A stretch of DNA of 64,000 nucleotides, taken from Clostridiales bacterium (lineage in GTDB: Bacteria > Bacillota > Clostridia > Saccharofermentanales > Saccharofermentanaceae). Shown one piece after another: positions 24,078 through 33,081 of the stretch. Made by a program: the position numbers and the translations under genes. The notes beneath the pieces were generated by a model that was not told the origin of the DNA, made no database searches, and saw only the letters and a list, made by a program, of their open reading frames with translations. Each line of letters starts with the position of its first letter. Positions within the stretch are counted from its first letter, which is position 1. The stretch is taken from positions 62,001 through 126,000 of the forward strand of contig JAFWPB010000016.1 in the NCBI GenBank assembly GCA_017545245.1, written 5' to 3'.

Positions 24078-26852
24078 TCAAGACTTCGTTTTTCCTGCAA
24101 CAATATCGCAGTACGAACCATATGTACGAGTCTTTGTCGTAGCATTGTAATAGTAAGCTCTTACACGATAATAGTACGTCGTTCCCGGCTTCAAAAGCTT
24201 ACTGTAGGAATTCGTATCTGTATAACGACCCAGGCAAACACCAGGTGTTGCGCCCTGCTTATCCATTCTCCATACTTCATAGAAAATGCTGGTTCCGGAA
24301 ACGCCCGTCCACTTCAAAGCGATCATGTTGCTGGAAACAGCTGTCGCTGTCATGTTCGAAGGCGTGCCAAGAGTTGGTTTAGCACTTACGACTGTACTGT
24401 AACCAGAGAAGATATTACGGGTGCTGCTCACTTTGACATAGCCTCTCACCTTGTAATAATATGTGCGGCCAGGTGTCAGAAGTTTAGAAATGGACTGACC
24501 ATCTGTTGCTTTGTATGTGCCAAGGAGTACATAATCCTTCTGCTCGGCATTTGCCTTGGAAGAACGCCATACCTGTACGAAATCCATACCGGCAGGAGCT
24601 GTCCAGTTGATTCTTACTGTAGAAGGCGAGGTTGCCGTTGCTTTTACATTGGTCGGCGCCGTCGGAGAAGCAATCGCACTCTCCACTGCAGTATAAGCAG
24701 AATAGAGTTTCTGATTGTTTACTGTCTTATATGCTCTGACCTTATAGTAATAACGTGTTCCCGGTACCAAAGATTTAAACGTCACACTTGTACTTGCGGA
24801 AGAAAGTGTCGTTGCAAGAGCAAAGCCTGAAGTTGCAGAAGTGGACTTCCAAACCTCATATCCGGTAATGTTCTTCGAAGCTCCCCAGGAAACCTTCATA
24901 GAGGTAAGCGAAACAGGAGAAACAGCGATTGACGAAGGCTTGGCCGGAGTAATTGTAATCGTCTTCGGCGTTACGGTACCACACTCGGTTGAACCGTTAC
25001 TTGCGACAACTTTGTACTGGTATGTTTTGCCAATCTCAACAGTTTTATCCACAAAACTTGTATCTGTTCTTGTGGAGAGCAATGTCCAGGATGTAGAACC
25101 ACTTGGTGCGCGATAAACTTTATAACAACCTGCGCCCGTAACCTTCGAATATGAAATCTGAACACCGCCATCTACCATTACCAAGCCGGAAATCTTAGGG
25201 ATACTCAGGTATCGGATACCAACCGGTTCACTCTTATCACTCTCAAGTTTTCCGAGATATGCGTACACTTTATATGTATAGTATGTTCCAGAAGCAACGG
25301 ACTTATCAACATAACTTGTTTCTGTTGTGGTCGTCAGCTGAGAATATGTGCTTTCACCTGTCTTGAATCGAAGGATCACGTATCCGGCAGCGTTTGTCAC
25401 CTTATTCCACTTCAAATTGATTCCATCGGTTCCGTTCGTTACAGTAATAGTCGGCTTGCTCAAAGAATTGATCGGACGCTCAACTTTAAACTGATACTTG
25501 ACTGCATATTCTTCTGCTGCAGAACCGTTATCACACTTGATCGTAAAATTATCGATCTTGACATTCTTACCATTTACAAGTCTATAACCCAAAGACAGTT
25601 CTTCGATCGTTGCGACAGAAGACGGAATCTCTATTGATTTCAGATTGTCGCAACGATAGAAGGCACCTTTTTCAATAGTAGTTACCGTTTCCGGAATAGA
25701 GACATTCGTAATGGTGTTGTTATTGAAGAATGCATATTGTCCGATTCCCTCTACACCCTTTTGAATCTCAACAGTTTTAACATCAATCTGGCTCCAAGGT
25801 GAAAGAGAAATGTTTCCGGTTACCGAGCGGCTCGGGATCTTTCCCCTGCCGGAAATGGTCAGCTTTCTAGTAGCTACTCTATATGCAAACTTGGTTGTAC
25901 CATTGTCACCTGTTACAGTGAGATCGCTGTCATCATATTTATAGTCAGTAGTGGAAATATTATATTTCTTGTACTCATTACTATAATCAGAATTCCAGAC
26001 ATGATCCTTAAAGTTATCACTGCCCTTCAGGTAATACTGGAAATTGTACGGTGCATTCTCACAATCCCAGGTTGCATCCAGGTAATAATACTTGCCATCA
26101 AGCTTGACAATATTCCAACCGTGTTTTCCATCCGGAACTGTACCAACGATGAAGCGGCAATCAATTCCAGCCTCCAGGGCCATTCTGTAGAACAGAGTCG
26201 CAAAGCCCTGACATACAGCCTTTCCATTGACCAAGGCCGCATATGTGGATTGCTGGATCGTAGATGTAGTACTTCCTGCGAGATCATAGTCATACTTAAC
26301 ATTATTGCAGATCCAGTGGAAGATCGCGCGAACTTTCTGATAGTCTGTCTTATTCGAGAGCTGCAACGACTGCATGACTGTTGCAAGCTTCGTATCAACA
26401 GCATCTTCCTGACTCTTGTTCGTCACGTAAGTGATTTTGAAAGTCATGTCTGTCTCATATGGTTTTCCGTTTGAAAAGAGAGTATTCGCGGATCCGGAAT
26501 AAGACGAATGCTGCCATCTGAGATAGTCGCCCTCGTTTCCAACTCCAGTATGCTTTACAGCCTCTTCAAATACCGCTTTGCACAAACCTGAATAGTTGCA
26601 GAAAGACCCATCGATTGGCACAACAATCGTTGTTTCACGATTCTTCATGTGCTCTCGCAAATACTTTCCTGCTTCTTCAATAGATTGGCAAATACCAGTT
26701 GAGCTATCCGCCGCCATGTATTCCCCAATAAAAGTCTCCGTTCCCTCATCAAGAACAGAACTCTCCTTTTCATACATTGCAAAAGGACCGGCAAGAAGAC
26801 TGATCGAAACAACCAAAGCTGACACATGCTTTGGAAATGTTTTTTTGAACAT
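24078..26852 (-). CDS. Secreted protein: transglutaminase-like domain, BspA-type LRR, five fibronectin III domains
   Basis: A 924-residue surface protein. Order: signal peptide (MFKKTFPKHVSALVVSISLL), a transglutaminase/protease-like domain at about residues 110-270 with all three catalytic landmarks (Cys in GKAVCQGFATLFYRMAL, His in PDGKHGWNIV, Asp in YYLDATWDC), a short BspA/LRR_5 segment (QYAFFNNNTITNVSIPET, KGAFYRCDNLKSIEIPSS), then five Fn3 modules of about 90 residues each with the repeating PGxxYYYKVRAY motif. No wall-sorting signal is seen at the C-terminus (ends GKTKS). ATG 26852 follows GGAGGGG by 5 bases; the upstream ATG at 26882 has no site. It lies within the glycan locus between two sugar gene sets. 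It may be a crosslinking or peptide-cleaving surface enzyme; the substrate is unknown. Confidence 0.87.
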   Translation of the reverse strand: MFKKTFPKHVSALVVSISLLAGPFAMYEKESSVLDEGTETFIGEYMAADSSTGICQSIEEAGKYLREHMKNRETTIVVPIDGSFCNYSGLCKAVFEEAVKHTGVGNEGDYLRWQHSSYSGSANTLFSNGKPYETDMTFKITYVTNKSQEDAVDTKLATVMQSLQLSNKTDYQKVRAIFHWICNNVKYDYDLAGSTTSTIQQSTYAALVNGKAVCQGFATLFYRMALEAGIDCRFIVGTVPDGKHGWNIVKLDGKYYYLDATWDCENAPYNFQYYLKGSDNFKDHVWNSDYSNEYKKYNISTTDYKYDDSDLTVTGDNGTTKFAYRVATRKLTISGRGKIPSRSVTGNISLSPWSQIDVKTVEIQKGVEGIGQYAFFNNNTITNVSIPETVTTIEKGAFYRCDNLKSIEIPSSVATIEELSLGYRLVNGKNVKIDNFTIKCDNGSAAEEYAVKYQFKVERPINSLSKPTITVTNGTDGINLKWNKVTNAAGYVILRFKTGESTYSQLTTTTETSYVDKSVASGTYYTYKVYAYLGKLESDKSEPVGIRYLSIPKISGLVMVDGGVQISYSKVTGAGCYKVYRAPSGSTSWTLLSTRTDTSFVDKTVEIGKTYQYKVVASNGSTECGTVTPKTITITPAKPSSIAVSPVSLTSMKVSWGASKNITGYEVWKSTSATSGFALATTLSSASTSVTFKSLVPGTRYYYKVRAYKTVNNQKLYSAYTAVESAIASPTAPTNVKATATSPSTVRINWTAPAGMDFVQVWRSSKANAEQKDYVLLGTYKATDGQSISKLLTPGRTYYYKVRGYVKVSSTRNIFSGYSTVVSAKPTLGTPSNMTATAVSSNMIALKWTGVSGTSIFYEVWRMDKQGATPGVCLGRYTDTNSYSKLLKPGTTYYYRVRAYYYNATTKTRTYGSYCDIVAGKTKS

Positions 26853-26969
26853 AGATACCCCTCCTATTCTATGGCTACTCATATTCTAACAAAATCTTCA
26901 GGACTAATACACCCAGATAATAAAATTTTTTATTAACTTTTCTGCAAATACCCTCCTATAAACAAAACA

Positions 26970-26995
26970 CCCAGAGCGCTTTAGCACGCCCTGGG
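26970..26995 (-). terminator. Probable terminator after the 2,3-dehydratase gene
   Basis: Stem CCCAG-A-GCG / CGC-C-CTGGG with one mismatch and an 8-base loop; on the minus strand GTTTTGTTTAT follows. Moderately strong. Confidence 0.6.
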
Positions 26996-27002
26996 CTGAT
27001 AA

Positions 27003-28397
27003 TCAGATATCAAGAAGTGATGTTAGATTTCTCAGTTGAATGTTCAGGAAGTTATTAAACTGTACCATCTTATTCAGTGTTGAGAACCTTACCCAGAAAT
27101 ACCCCTCTGGCAGATCAGACAATTCGTCTTGTCCAATCTCAATTATCGCATTTCGATTCTGTTCATGATAGAAGCGTCCACCTTCTTCGGAGAGGATCAC
27201 GTCTTTCAATACTCCTTCTCCTTTACCAAGTTTCTCCATAAAGAGTGTCTCTACGGAATCAAGGTGGTTTCCTGGATTAGACGGTTCCATCTGAACGACA
27301 GGTCCAAGTTCGATTCCGTCAAAACAGCCGACTTCCGGCTTTGCCTTTACAAGAAAATAGCGGCATCCATCTTTCACGGTTGTAAACAATCCAAATACGG
27401 CCATGCCGATTGCCTCAACAAGAGGCTGTTCCCAGCAGCGGACTTCTCTTCCCTCTATTTCGATCTGGCAGTATACGATTTTAAAATCATAGGGAGACTT
27501 GCAGATGATCTCGTTCTCATTGATCTCCCAGTTGGAAAGTTCGGAAAGAGGTATCAGCTCATGCTTCAAGTCACTATACATTTTATAATTGTTAATCGTA
27601 TTGAAAATCTTCGGAAGAACATTCTCTGCGGATTCAAACATAGACCGGAAAAGGGCCTTGTCATCGAAAAGCTCTTCAATCTTCTCATATTCACCATCTT
27701 CAAGCGTCATGATGGAATATGGGATACAGGACAAAACCGTTCTGGAGTCCATATTTACAAGATTATCAATCTTCATCAGTTCTTTGATCTGACCAAGAGT
27801 CATCCACTTATGGCTGTCCAAAACTTCGACTTCACTGTCGCCAACATTAATCAAAATGTTCCTGTTTCTCTTTCTCAGGAAACGAGAAGATTGCTCAGAC
27901 TGGATCTGATCAACCACGATTTCGTAGTCTCTTGCATGAGCAAAAAAGTCAAGGTAAGCCGGCGCTTTTCCACCATGGCTCTGCGTAAAATTGCTCTTCG
28001 TTGCCTGAATAGTTGGAGAAATCTGAATAACATTGATGTTTCCAGGCTCAACCTTGGCCTGCATGAGGAAATTAAGAGTTCCATCGATCACCTTGCAGAT
28101 AATACCCAGATAACCGATCTCATCCTGAATAATTACAGGCTGCTCGCAAACGACCTGACCATTCTCCATCTGACGGAACCCGGCAAGCTGGAAAAACGTG
28201 TTCTTGCGGTTGCGGATAAAACCATCCTTCGGATCAAAAAACCAGAAAGAATCTTCTTCCTTCGGAAAAGCTCTCTTCTCAATATCCACCGTGAGAGTCT
28301 TATTTCTCTTGTCTACCCAATCGAGAATCGTCTGCGTAGACGTAACGTTGCCTTCCTTACATTTCCAGGACTTGATCAGCTCATAAGCAAGACTCAT
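27003..28397 (-). CDS. NDP-hexose 2,3-dehydratase (EvaA/TylCVI/SpnO family)
   Basis: Removes the 2-OH of dTDP-4-keto-6-deoxyglucose, opening the way to 2,6-dideoxy sugars. The 464-residue protein is an internal duplication, as in the family: each half contains a PVI/PLV-E..G-x-G/F segment and a LMQAKVEPGNINVIQISPT-type core (second half FLVKAKPEVGCFDGIELGP), with the following SNFTQSHGGKAPAYLDFF. Length equals that of antibiotic-cluster homologues. The product is unstable and needs a 3-ketoreductase, which is encoded 17 bases upstream in the same operon. ATG 28397 follows GAGG by about 8 bases. Such enzymes are well known in actinomycete glycosylated antibiotics and uncommon in surface-glycan loci of Clostridia, as far as I know. 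Confidence 0.9.
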   Translation of the reverse strand: MSLAYELIKSWKCKEGNVTSTQTILDWVDKRNKTLTVDIEKRAFPKEEDSFWFFDPKDGFIRNRKNTFFQLAGFRQMENGQVVCEQPVIIQDEIGYLGIICKVIDGTLNFLMQAKVEPGNINVIQISPTIQATKSNFTQSHGGKAPAYLDFFAHARDYEIVVDQIQSEQSSRFLRKRNRNILINVGDSEVEVLDSHKWMTLGQIKELMKIDNLVNMDSRTVLSCIPYSIMTLEDGEYEKIEELFDDKALFRSMFESAENVLPKIFNTINNYKMYSDLKHELIPLSELSNWEINENEIICKSPYDFKIVYCQIEIEGREVRCWEQPLVEAIGMAVFGLFTTVKDGCRYFLVKAKPEVGCFDGIELGPVVQMEPSNPGNHLDSVETLFMEKLGKGEGVLKDVILSEEGGRFYHEQNRNAIIEIGQDELSDLPEGYFWVRFSTLNKMVQFNNFLNIQLRNLTSLLDI

Positions 28398-28414
28398 ATC
28401 GAAAACCTCTTCTC

Positions 28415-29380
28415 TTATTTTTCAGAAATGCTTCGCACATCTTCAACAAGTCTGGACTGAAGAAGGATCGCATTGTACACCTTATTTCTCTCTTCTTCAG
28501 AAGAAATCTCAGCAATAAAGTGTTCAATGGAATGTTTAAAGTGCATATCCTTGGCAAGAGTAATCTCTTTCTTGCCCTCACCTGTTTCGATGATTACTGT
28601 CGGCTCAAGCGTTTCCGGTGCGGTGAAGATTCGATTCGTCATCAAGCGGCCCTTGCTGCCCCAGACTTCCAATGAACAGCGGTATCCGCAATCCATACCA
28701 AAACCAAGATTACAAACAACGCCCTTACCATTAGAAACGGTCGCACTGCCATACATATCGACCTCAAAACCATCAAGGTCATTCAGTTTTGCTGCATCCA
28801 CCTTGATGTCCTCACCAAGGAGAATCGTCGCAAGTTTCAATGTATATCCGCCGGCATCAAGAAGCGCACCGCCACCCAAAGCTTTGTTATAACGGAAATC
28901 ATTCTGCGCACGCATCGGGAAACCAAACTGAGCCGTGATCAGTCGAACATCACCAACTTCACCTGCATCGATCAACTTCTTCACTTCATTGATCTGCGAG
29001 TGATATGCAAACATATAGTTCTCATGAAGAGCCAATCCTGCTTTGCGGGCCGTCTCAACCAAATCTGTCGTATCAGTAAAATTCGTCGTAGAAGGCTTTT
29101 CGACCAGAACATGCTTGCCGGCTTCAAGTGCCCGCTTTGCCCACTTATAATGCAGCGCCGGTGGCTGCGGAATATAGAGAGCATCAATATCATCACGGGC
29201 AATCAGTTTTTCAAAACTGGTTTCTCCCTCAAGGCCATATTCGTCCTTGAAAAGTTGGAGTTTCTCAGGTGCGTATTCTTCGGCTACAGTTTTGACCGTA
29301 AGCCCCTCCACCTGAAGTGCCGCCGGCATAAAACGGCGGAAAGCGATCTCTGCACATCCGATGATACCTAAATTGACCAT
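28415..29380 (-). CDS. Gfo/Idh/MocA oxidoreductase, probable NDP-hexose 3-ketoreductase (KijD10/SpnN type)
   Basis: A 321-residue NAD(P)-dependent enzyme: Rossmann start VNLGIIGCAEIAFRRFMPA, then DALYIPQPPALHYKWAKRAL and the family lysine in GKHVLVEKPSTTNF (EKP motif, about residue 97). Members of this family reduce the 3-keto group formed by 2,3-dehydratases, yielding dTDP-4-keto-2,6-dideoxyhexose. The assignment rests on adjacency to the 2,3-dehydratase gene and on the overall KijD10-like look; an unrelated Gfo/Idh role is the alternative. ATG 29380 lies 7 bases after GGGAG. Middle gene of the three-gene unit aminotransferase-ketoreductase-dehydratase. Confidence 0.85.
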   Translation of the reverse strand: MVNLGIIGCAEIAFRRFMPAALQVEGLTVKTVAEEYAPEKLQLFKDEYGLEGETSFEKLIARDDIDALYIPQPPALHYKWAKRALEAGKHVLVEKPSTTNFTDTTDLVETARKAGLALHENYMFAYHSQINEVKKLIDAGEVGDVRLITAQFGFPMRAQNDFRYNKALGGGALLDAGGYTLKLATILLGEDIKVDAAKLNDLDGFEVDMYGSATVSNGKGVVCNLGFGMDCGYRCSLEVWGSKGRLMTNRIFTAPETLEPTVIIETGEGKKEITLAKDMHFKHSIEHFIAEISSEEERNKVYNAILLQSRLVEDVRSISEK

Positions 29381-29410
29381 GTTGAATCTCCCTTATGAGT
29401 AAAATTCGTA

Positions 29411-30541
29411 TTACTTAGTAAGAATATCTCTTACCAGCTCGATGACCTTATACACTTCTTCTTTCGTCATATCTGCATAAAGAGGCATTCTGAGCACACG
29501 TTCACCATAATCCTCTGTTACCGGACAGCTCTCCGGTTCGTAACCAAGTTTATGGCCAAGCGGCGAAGAATGAAGAGGTACATAGCAGATATATGCAAAA
29601 ATATCATTTTCTTTAAGTCTGGCAACCAGATTAGTACGGATTTCATCCGTCGGAAGAATGATATTGTACATATGAGCATTATGAACAGCATAATCAGGAA
29701 CATACTGACGAACCAGTAATTCTTTGTCTTCCAATTCTTTGAACTCTGTTTGGAATGTGTTCCATACGAACATTCTCTTGTTCATGATTTCATCGAAACG
29801 CTCAAGCTGAGCACAGAGCAAAGCAGCCAGAATATCGGACGGCAGGAAGGAAGAACCAACATCGTGCCATGTATACTTATCAACCATGCCCTTCAAAACC
29901 TGACGACGGTTTGTTCCCTTCTCACGGATGATTTCTGCTCTTTCAATAAAAGCAGGATCGTTCAGGATAATCGCACCGCCTTCACCCATGACATAGTTCT
30001 TCGTCTCATGGAAGCTGTAGCATCCGAAAGGAGCCAGAGTACCACACGTTCTGCCCTTATATGTAGATCCGACAGCCTGTGCCGCATCTTCGATAACCGG
30101 AATATTATATTTGCGCGCAACCTCATTGATCACGTCCGCGTCACAAGGAATACCAGCATAATCAACCGTATAGATCGCCTTCGTCTTCGGTGTAATCAAA
30201 CCCTCGATCAATCTTTCATCGATATTCATCGTATCCCGACGGATATCGCAGAAGACCGGCTTTGCACCACGAAGCATAAACGAATTAGCAGTAGAAGAAA
30301 AAGTAAAAGAAGGAACGATGACCTCATCACCAGGCTTTATATCAGCCAGCATGGAAGCCATTTCCAACGCTGTCGTTCCAGACGTGGTAAGGAGCATATT
30401 GTCAATATCGAAGCGTTCTTTAAACTGGTGATACACCTTTGCCGTATAAGAACCGTCTCCGGAAGACTTTCCATTCAAAAGTGCATCCGTTACATATTTA
30501 ACTTCCAGATCTGTAATTGAAGCTTTGTTAAAAGGTATCAT
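29411..30541 (-). CDS. WecE-like dTDP-4-keto-deoxyhexose 4-aminotransferase
   Basis: A 376-residue PLP enzyme of the DegT/DnrJ/EryC1 family. It carries the WecE pattern: MIPFNKASITDLEVKYV, SSGDGSYTAKVYHQFK, LTTSGTTALEMAS, EVIVPSFTFSSTANSFML, VIEDAAQAVGSTYKGR and the PLP lysine in SFHETKNYVMGEGGA. WecE aminates dTDP-4-keto-6-deoxyglucose to the galacto 4-amino sugar. Here the downstream dehydratase and ketoreductase suggest that the true substrate is the 2-deoxy intermediate, giving a 4-amino-2,4,6-trideoxyhexose; acting directly on the common intermediate is the alternative. The frame opens at GTG 30553 within the ribosome site; ATG 30541 is 6 bases after GAGG. It has a near-consensus promoter at 30574-30601. 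Confidence 0.87.
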   Translation of the reverse strand: MIPFNKASITDLEVKYVTDALLNGKSSGDGSYTAKVYHQFKERFDIDNMLLTTSGTTALEMASMLADIKPGDEVIVPSFTFSSTANSFMLRGAKPVFCDIRRDTMNIDERLIEGLITPKTKAIYTVDYAGIPCDADVINEVARKYNIPVIEDAAQAVGSTYKGRTCGTLAPFGCYSFHETKNYVMGEGGAIILNDPAFIERAEIIREKGTNRRQVLKGMVDKYTWHDVGSSFLPSDILAALLCAQLERFDEIMNKRMFVWNTFQTEFKELEDKELLVRQYVPDYAVHNAHMYNIILPTDEIRTNLVARLKENDIFAYICYVPLHSSPLGHKLGYEPESCPVTEDYGERVLRMPLYADMTKEEVYKVIELVRDILTK

Positions 30542-30573
30542 AATAAACCTCACCTAAGAAAAGATTCCTACTT

Positions 30574-30601
30574 ATTGTAACACATATATCCATGATGTCA
30601 C
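30574..30601 (-). promoter_or_regulatory. Promoter of the aminotransferase / ketoreductase / 2,3-dehydratase unit
   Basis: On the minus strand GTGACA (5/6), 16-base spacer, TACAAT (5/6), 33 bases before the aminotransferase ATG. Confidence 0.6.
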
Positions 30602-30673
30602 ACAAACACCGAAAAACAAATACACAGAAAGTGCTGGCAAATGTACGGTCTGATTCGTTTATCTTGACTAGGA

Positions 30674-32017
30674 TCAGGCTCCCTGGCTCTTTGATGCTTC
30701 CAAAGCCTGCTTTTTCATTCCTACTTTGATACCGATCACAAACAGCACAACAAACACAAGACTCAAGATCGCCATCAAGCTCGTATAAAGGATTGAAGCA
30801 CCGCGGATACCATATTCGCTGACCACCTTATTCGAGAAAAGCAAAGCAAGAATCGCTACAGAAAGGTAGCCCCACATAACCGACTTCTGGAAACGGATGA
30901 TCGTGATCGTCGCATTCAAAAGACCGGTAAGGCCAAGGAATCCACCACCCAAAAGCAGAACGAGAAGTTCCAGCTTATAAGGAGCAAGATCACATGCATA
31001 GAGTTTGGAAAGAACCGGAATACCCAAAACATATGCGCCGGCAATACAAACAAAAGTAATTCCGAAAACAATACCGATCTGACGTAAAACACGTCCGACA
31101 AATGCTTTCACTTTTCCTTCTGTCCAGAGCTTTGTCATAACAACGATCTGCGGATTAAAGATAAAGTTATTCAGAAGTCCGACAACGAATACAGGCATCG
31201 CAATAAAACCATAGTGCGACTGGAGTTCATCCGACAACACCTTATCAATTGCATATTTCGGTGCATTTCCGATATAGAAAGAAAGGAACGCGCCTGCAAA
31301 CAGCGGGAAGCACTTGATCATCAGGCTCTTTACCCTGGCCTTGGAAACCTTACCGAAAGACACCTTAACATCCTTATATGTGATCAAAGTCAGGTAGATC
31401 CAGATAAGAGTATTGGTCGCTACAGTAATGATCAATGCAATCAGCATGTTCTTAAAGACTACAACACCGACACCGAAAACCACATACAGGAGGAAAGTAC
31501 GTACGGACATGACTTTACCAGCCACATCCAGTCTGTCATGGTTCTGATACTGACCACCGTATACATCCTCAAAGCTGTCTACGACTTTGAAAAGACACAT
31601 GAATATGATGATCCATGTCTTATATGGAGAATAGGAATTGCTGAACGCCGAATAGAGGACATAGATCAAGGAAGAGATGATCATGGCCGCACACGATATA
31701 ATTCGCGAAGTCAGATAATCTCCGAAAGAATGCTCATGCTTTACATCGGAAACCTGATAATAACGCATGCCATACTTTCCCATGTTCAGGAAAAGATTGG
31801 CATTAGCATATGCAATATTGAAAATACCGGACTCACCTTCACCCAGTACACGGTTGATAATGACGAGCAAAAAAACAGACTGGAAAGCATTCATCATGCT
31901 TCCAATCATGTTCCATATATATCCGTTTCTCTCGATGTTTTTATCGTTGAGAAGGAACTTACGCAAGCCCCTTCTCTGCTTAGTACTTGTATCTGATAAA
32001 CTTGTTTCTGATCCCAT
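30674..32017 (-). CDS. Wzx-type polysaccharide flippase (MOP superfamily)
   Basis: A 447-residue protein with about twelve membrane segments. The N-terminal part NGYIWNMIGSMMNAFQSVFLLVIINRVLG is the classic start of O-antigen/teichuronic-type flippases, which turn a polyprenyl-diphosphate- or phosphate-linked saccharide across the membrane. No Wzy polymerase with clear features was found next to it. It lies 23 bases after rmlB. ATG 32017 is about 15 bases after GGGAG, a long spacing, so the first part of the protein could be coupled to rmlB translation. Inference: it flips one of the lipid-linked products of the two GT2 enzymes or an assembled repeat unit. Confidence 0.87.
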   Translation of the reverse strand: MGSETSLSDTSTKQRRGLRKFLLNDKNIERNGYIWNMIGSMMNAFQSVFLLVIINRVLGEGESGIFNIAYANANLFLNMGKYGMRYYQVSDVKHEHSFGDYLTSRIISCAAMIISSLIYVLYSAFSNSYSPYKTWIIIFMCLFKVVDSFEDVYGGQYQNHDRLDVAGKVMSVRTFLLYVVFGVGVVVFKNMLIALIITVATNTLIWIYLTLITYKDVKVSFGKVSKARVKSLMIKCFPLFAGAFLSFYIGNAPKYAIDKVLSDELQSHYGFIAMPVFVVGLLNNFIFNPQIVVMTKLWTEGKVKAFVGRVLRQIGIVFGITFVCIAGAYVLGIPVLSKLYACDLAPYKLELLVLLLGGGFLGLTGLLNATITIIRFQKSVMWGYLSVAILALLFSNKVVSEYGIRGASILYTSLMAILSLVFVVLFVIGIKVGMKKQALEASKSQGA

Positions 32018-32040
32018 TTTGTATTCCGAGTCTCCCTTGA

Positions 32041-33078
32041 TTACTTTTTGGAATACATTTTCTCATAGTAATCCTGATACTCACCATCGATGATCGGCTG
32101 CCACCATGCCTGGTTCTCAAGATACCAATGAATTGTCTTCTTAATTCCATCAGCAAACTTTGTTTCCGGACTCCAGCCCAGCTCCTGGGAGATCTTCGTC
32201 GGATCGATCGCATAACGTCTGTCATGACCATGACGGTCCTCAACATATTTGATCAGGCTTTCCGGCTTGCCCAGTTCAGCCAGGATCAGCTTGACGATAT
32301 CGATATTGGCCATCTCATTATGACCACCGACATTATAAACTTCACCAACACGACCATTGTGGATGATCTTGTCGATCGCCTTACAGTGATCCTCAACATA
32401 CAGCCAGTCGCGGACGTTCAGACCGTCACCGTAAACAGGCAGCATCTCGTCATGCAGAGCATTGATGATCATGAGCGGAATCAGTTTCTCCGGGAAATGG
32501 TACGGACCATAGTTGTTGGAGCAACGGCTGATTGTAACCGGCAAACCATATGTGCGGTTATAAGCCATAACCAGAAGATCGGCGCCAGCCTTGGAGCTGC
32601 TGTACGGACTGCTGGTATGGATCGGAGTTGTCTCTGTGAACAGAAGATCAGGACGGTCAAGCGGCAGATCACCATACACCTCATCAGTAGATACCTGATG
32701 ATATCTCTTAAACGTACTGTTCTCTTTATTCATCAGCATGCGGCAGGCATCCATAAGAACCTGTGTGCCAAGAATGTTTGTTGTCAGGAAGATTCCCGGA
32801 TCTTCGATGGAACGGTCTACATGAGACTCCGCTGCAAAGTTAACGACAATCTCCGGCTGTTCTTCTTCAAAGAGCTTAAAGACAGCGTCTCTGTCACAGA
32901 TATCCTCTTTTACAAAACGGAAATTCGGATTATCCATGACCGGAGCCAATGTGGACATATTTCCAGCATAAGTCAGCTTATCAAGACAGATGATCCTGTA
33001 GTCAGGATGCTCCTTGAGCATGTGAAATACAAAATTCGAACCAATAAATCCGGCACCACCGGTAACAACAATAACCAT
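32041..33078 (-). CDS. rmlB: dTDP-glucose 4,6-dehydratase
   Basis: Converts dTDP-glucose to dTDP-4-keto-6-deoxyglucose, the branch point for all deoxysugars of this locus. The 345-residue SDR enzyme has the NAD site VTGGAGFIGSNF, the HQVSTDEVYGDLP catalytic Asp-Glu segment near residue 128, the YSSSKAGAD Tyr/Lys pair near residue 158, ISRCSNNYGPYHFPEKLIP and NVRDWLYVEDHCKAI. Normal length. ATG 33078 begins 3 bases past the rmlA stop. No rmlC or rmlD follows, so the product is not channelled into dTDP-rhamnose here. Confidence 0.96.
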   Translation of the reverse strand: MVIVVTGGAGFIGSNFVFHMLKEHPDYRIICLDKLTYAGNMSTLAPVMDNPNFRFVKEDICDRDAVFKLFEEEQPEIVVNFAAESHVDRSIEDPGIFLTTNILGTQVLMDACRMLMNKENSTFKRYHQVSTDEVYGDLPLDRPDLLFTETTPIHTSSPYSSSKAGADLLVMAYNRTYGLPVTISRCSNNYGPYHFPEKLIPLMIINALHDEMLPVYGDGLNVRDWLYVEDHCKAIDKIIHNGRVGEVYNVGGHNEMANIDIVKLILAELGKPESLIKYVEDRHGHDRRYAIDPTKISQELGWSPETKFADGIKKTIHWYLENQAWWQPIIDGEYQDYYEKMYSKK

Positions 33079-33081
33079 GAA

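Noticed and set aside
27129..28460. 443-codon plus-strand frame over the 2,3-dehydratase gene
   Set aside because: Antisense shadow; low-complexity, no domain features, no start signal.
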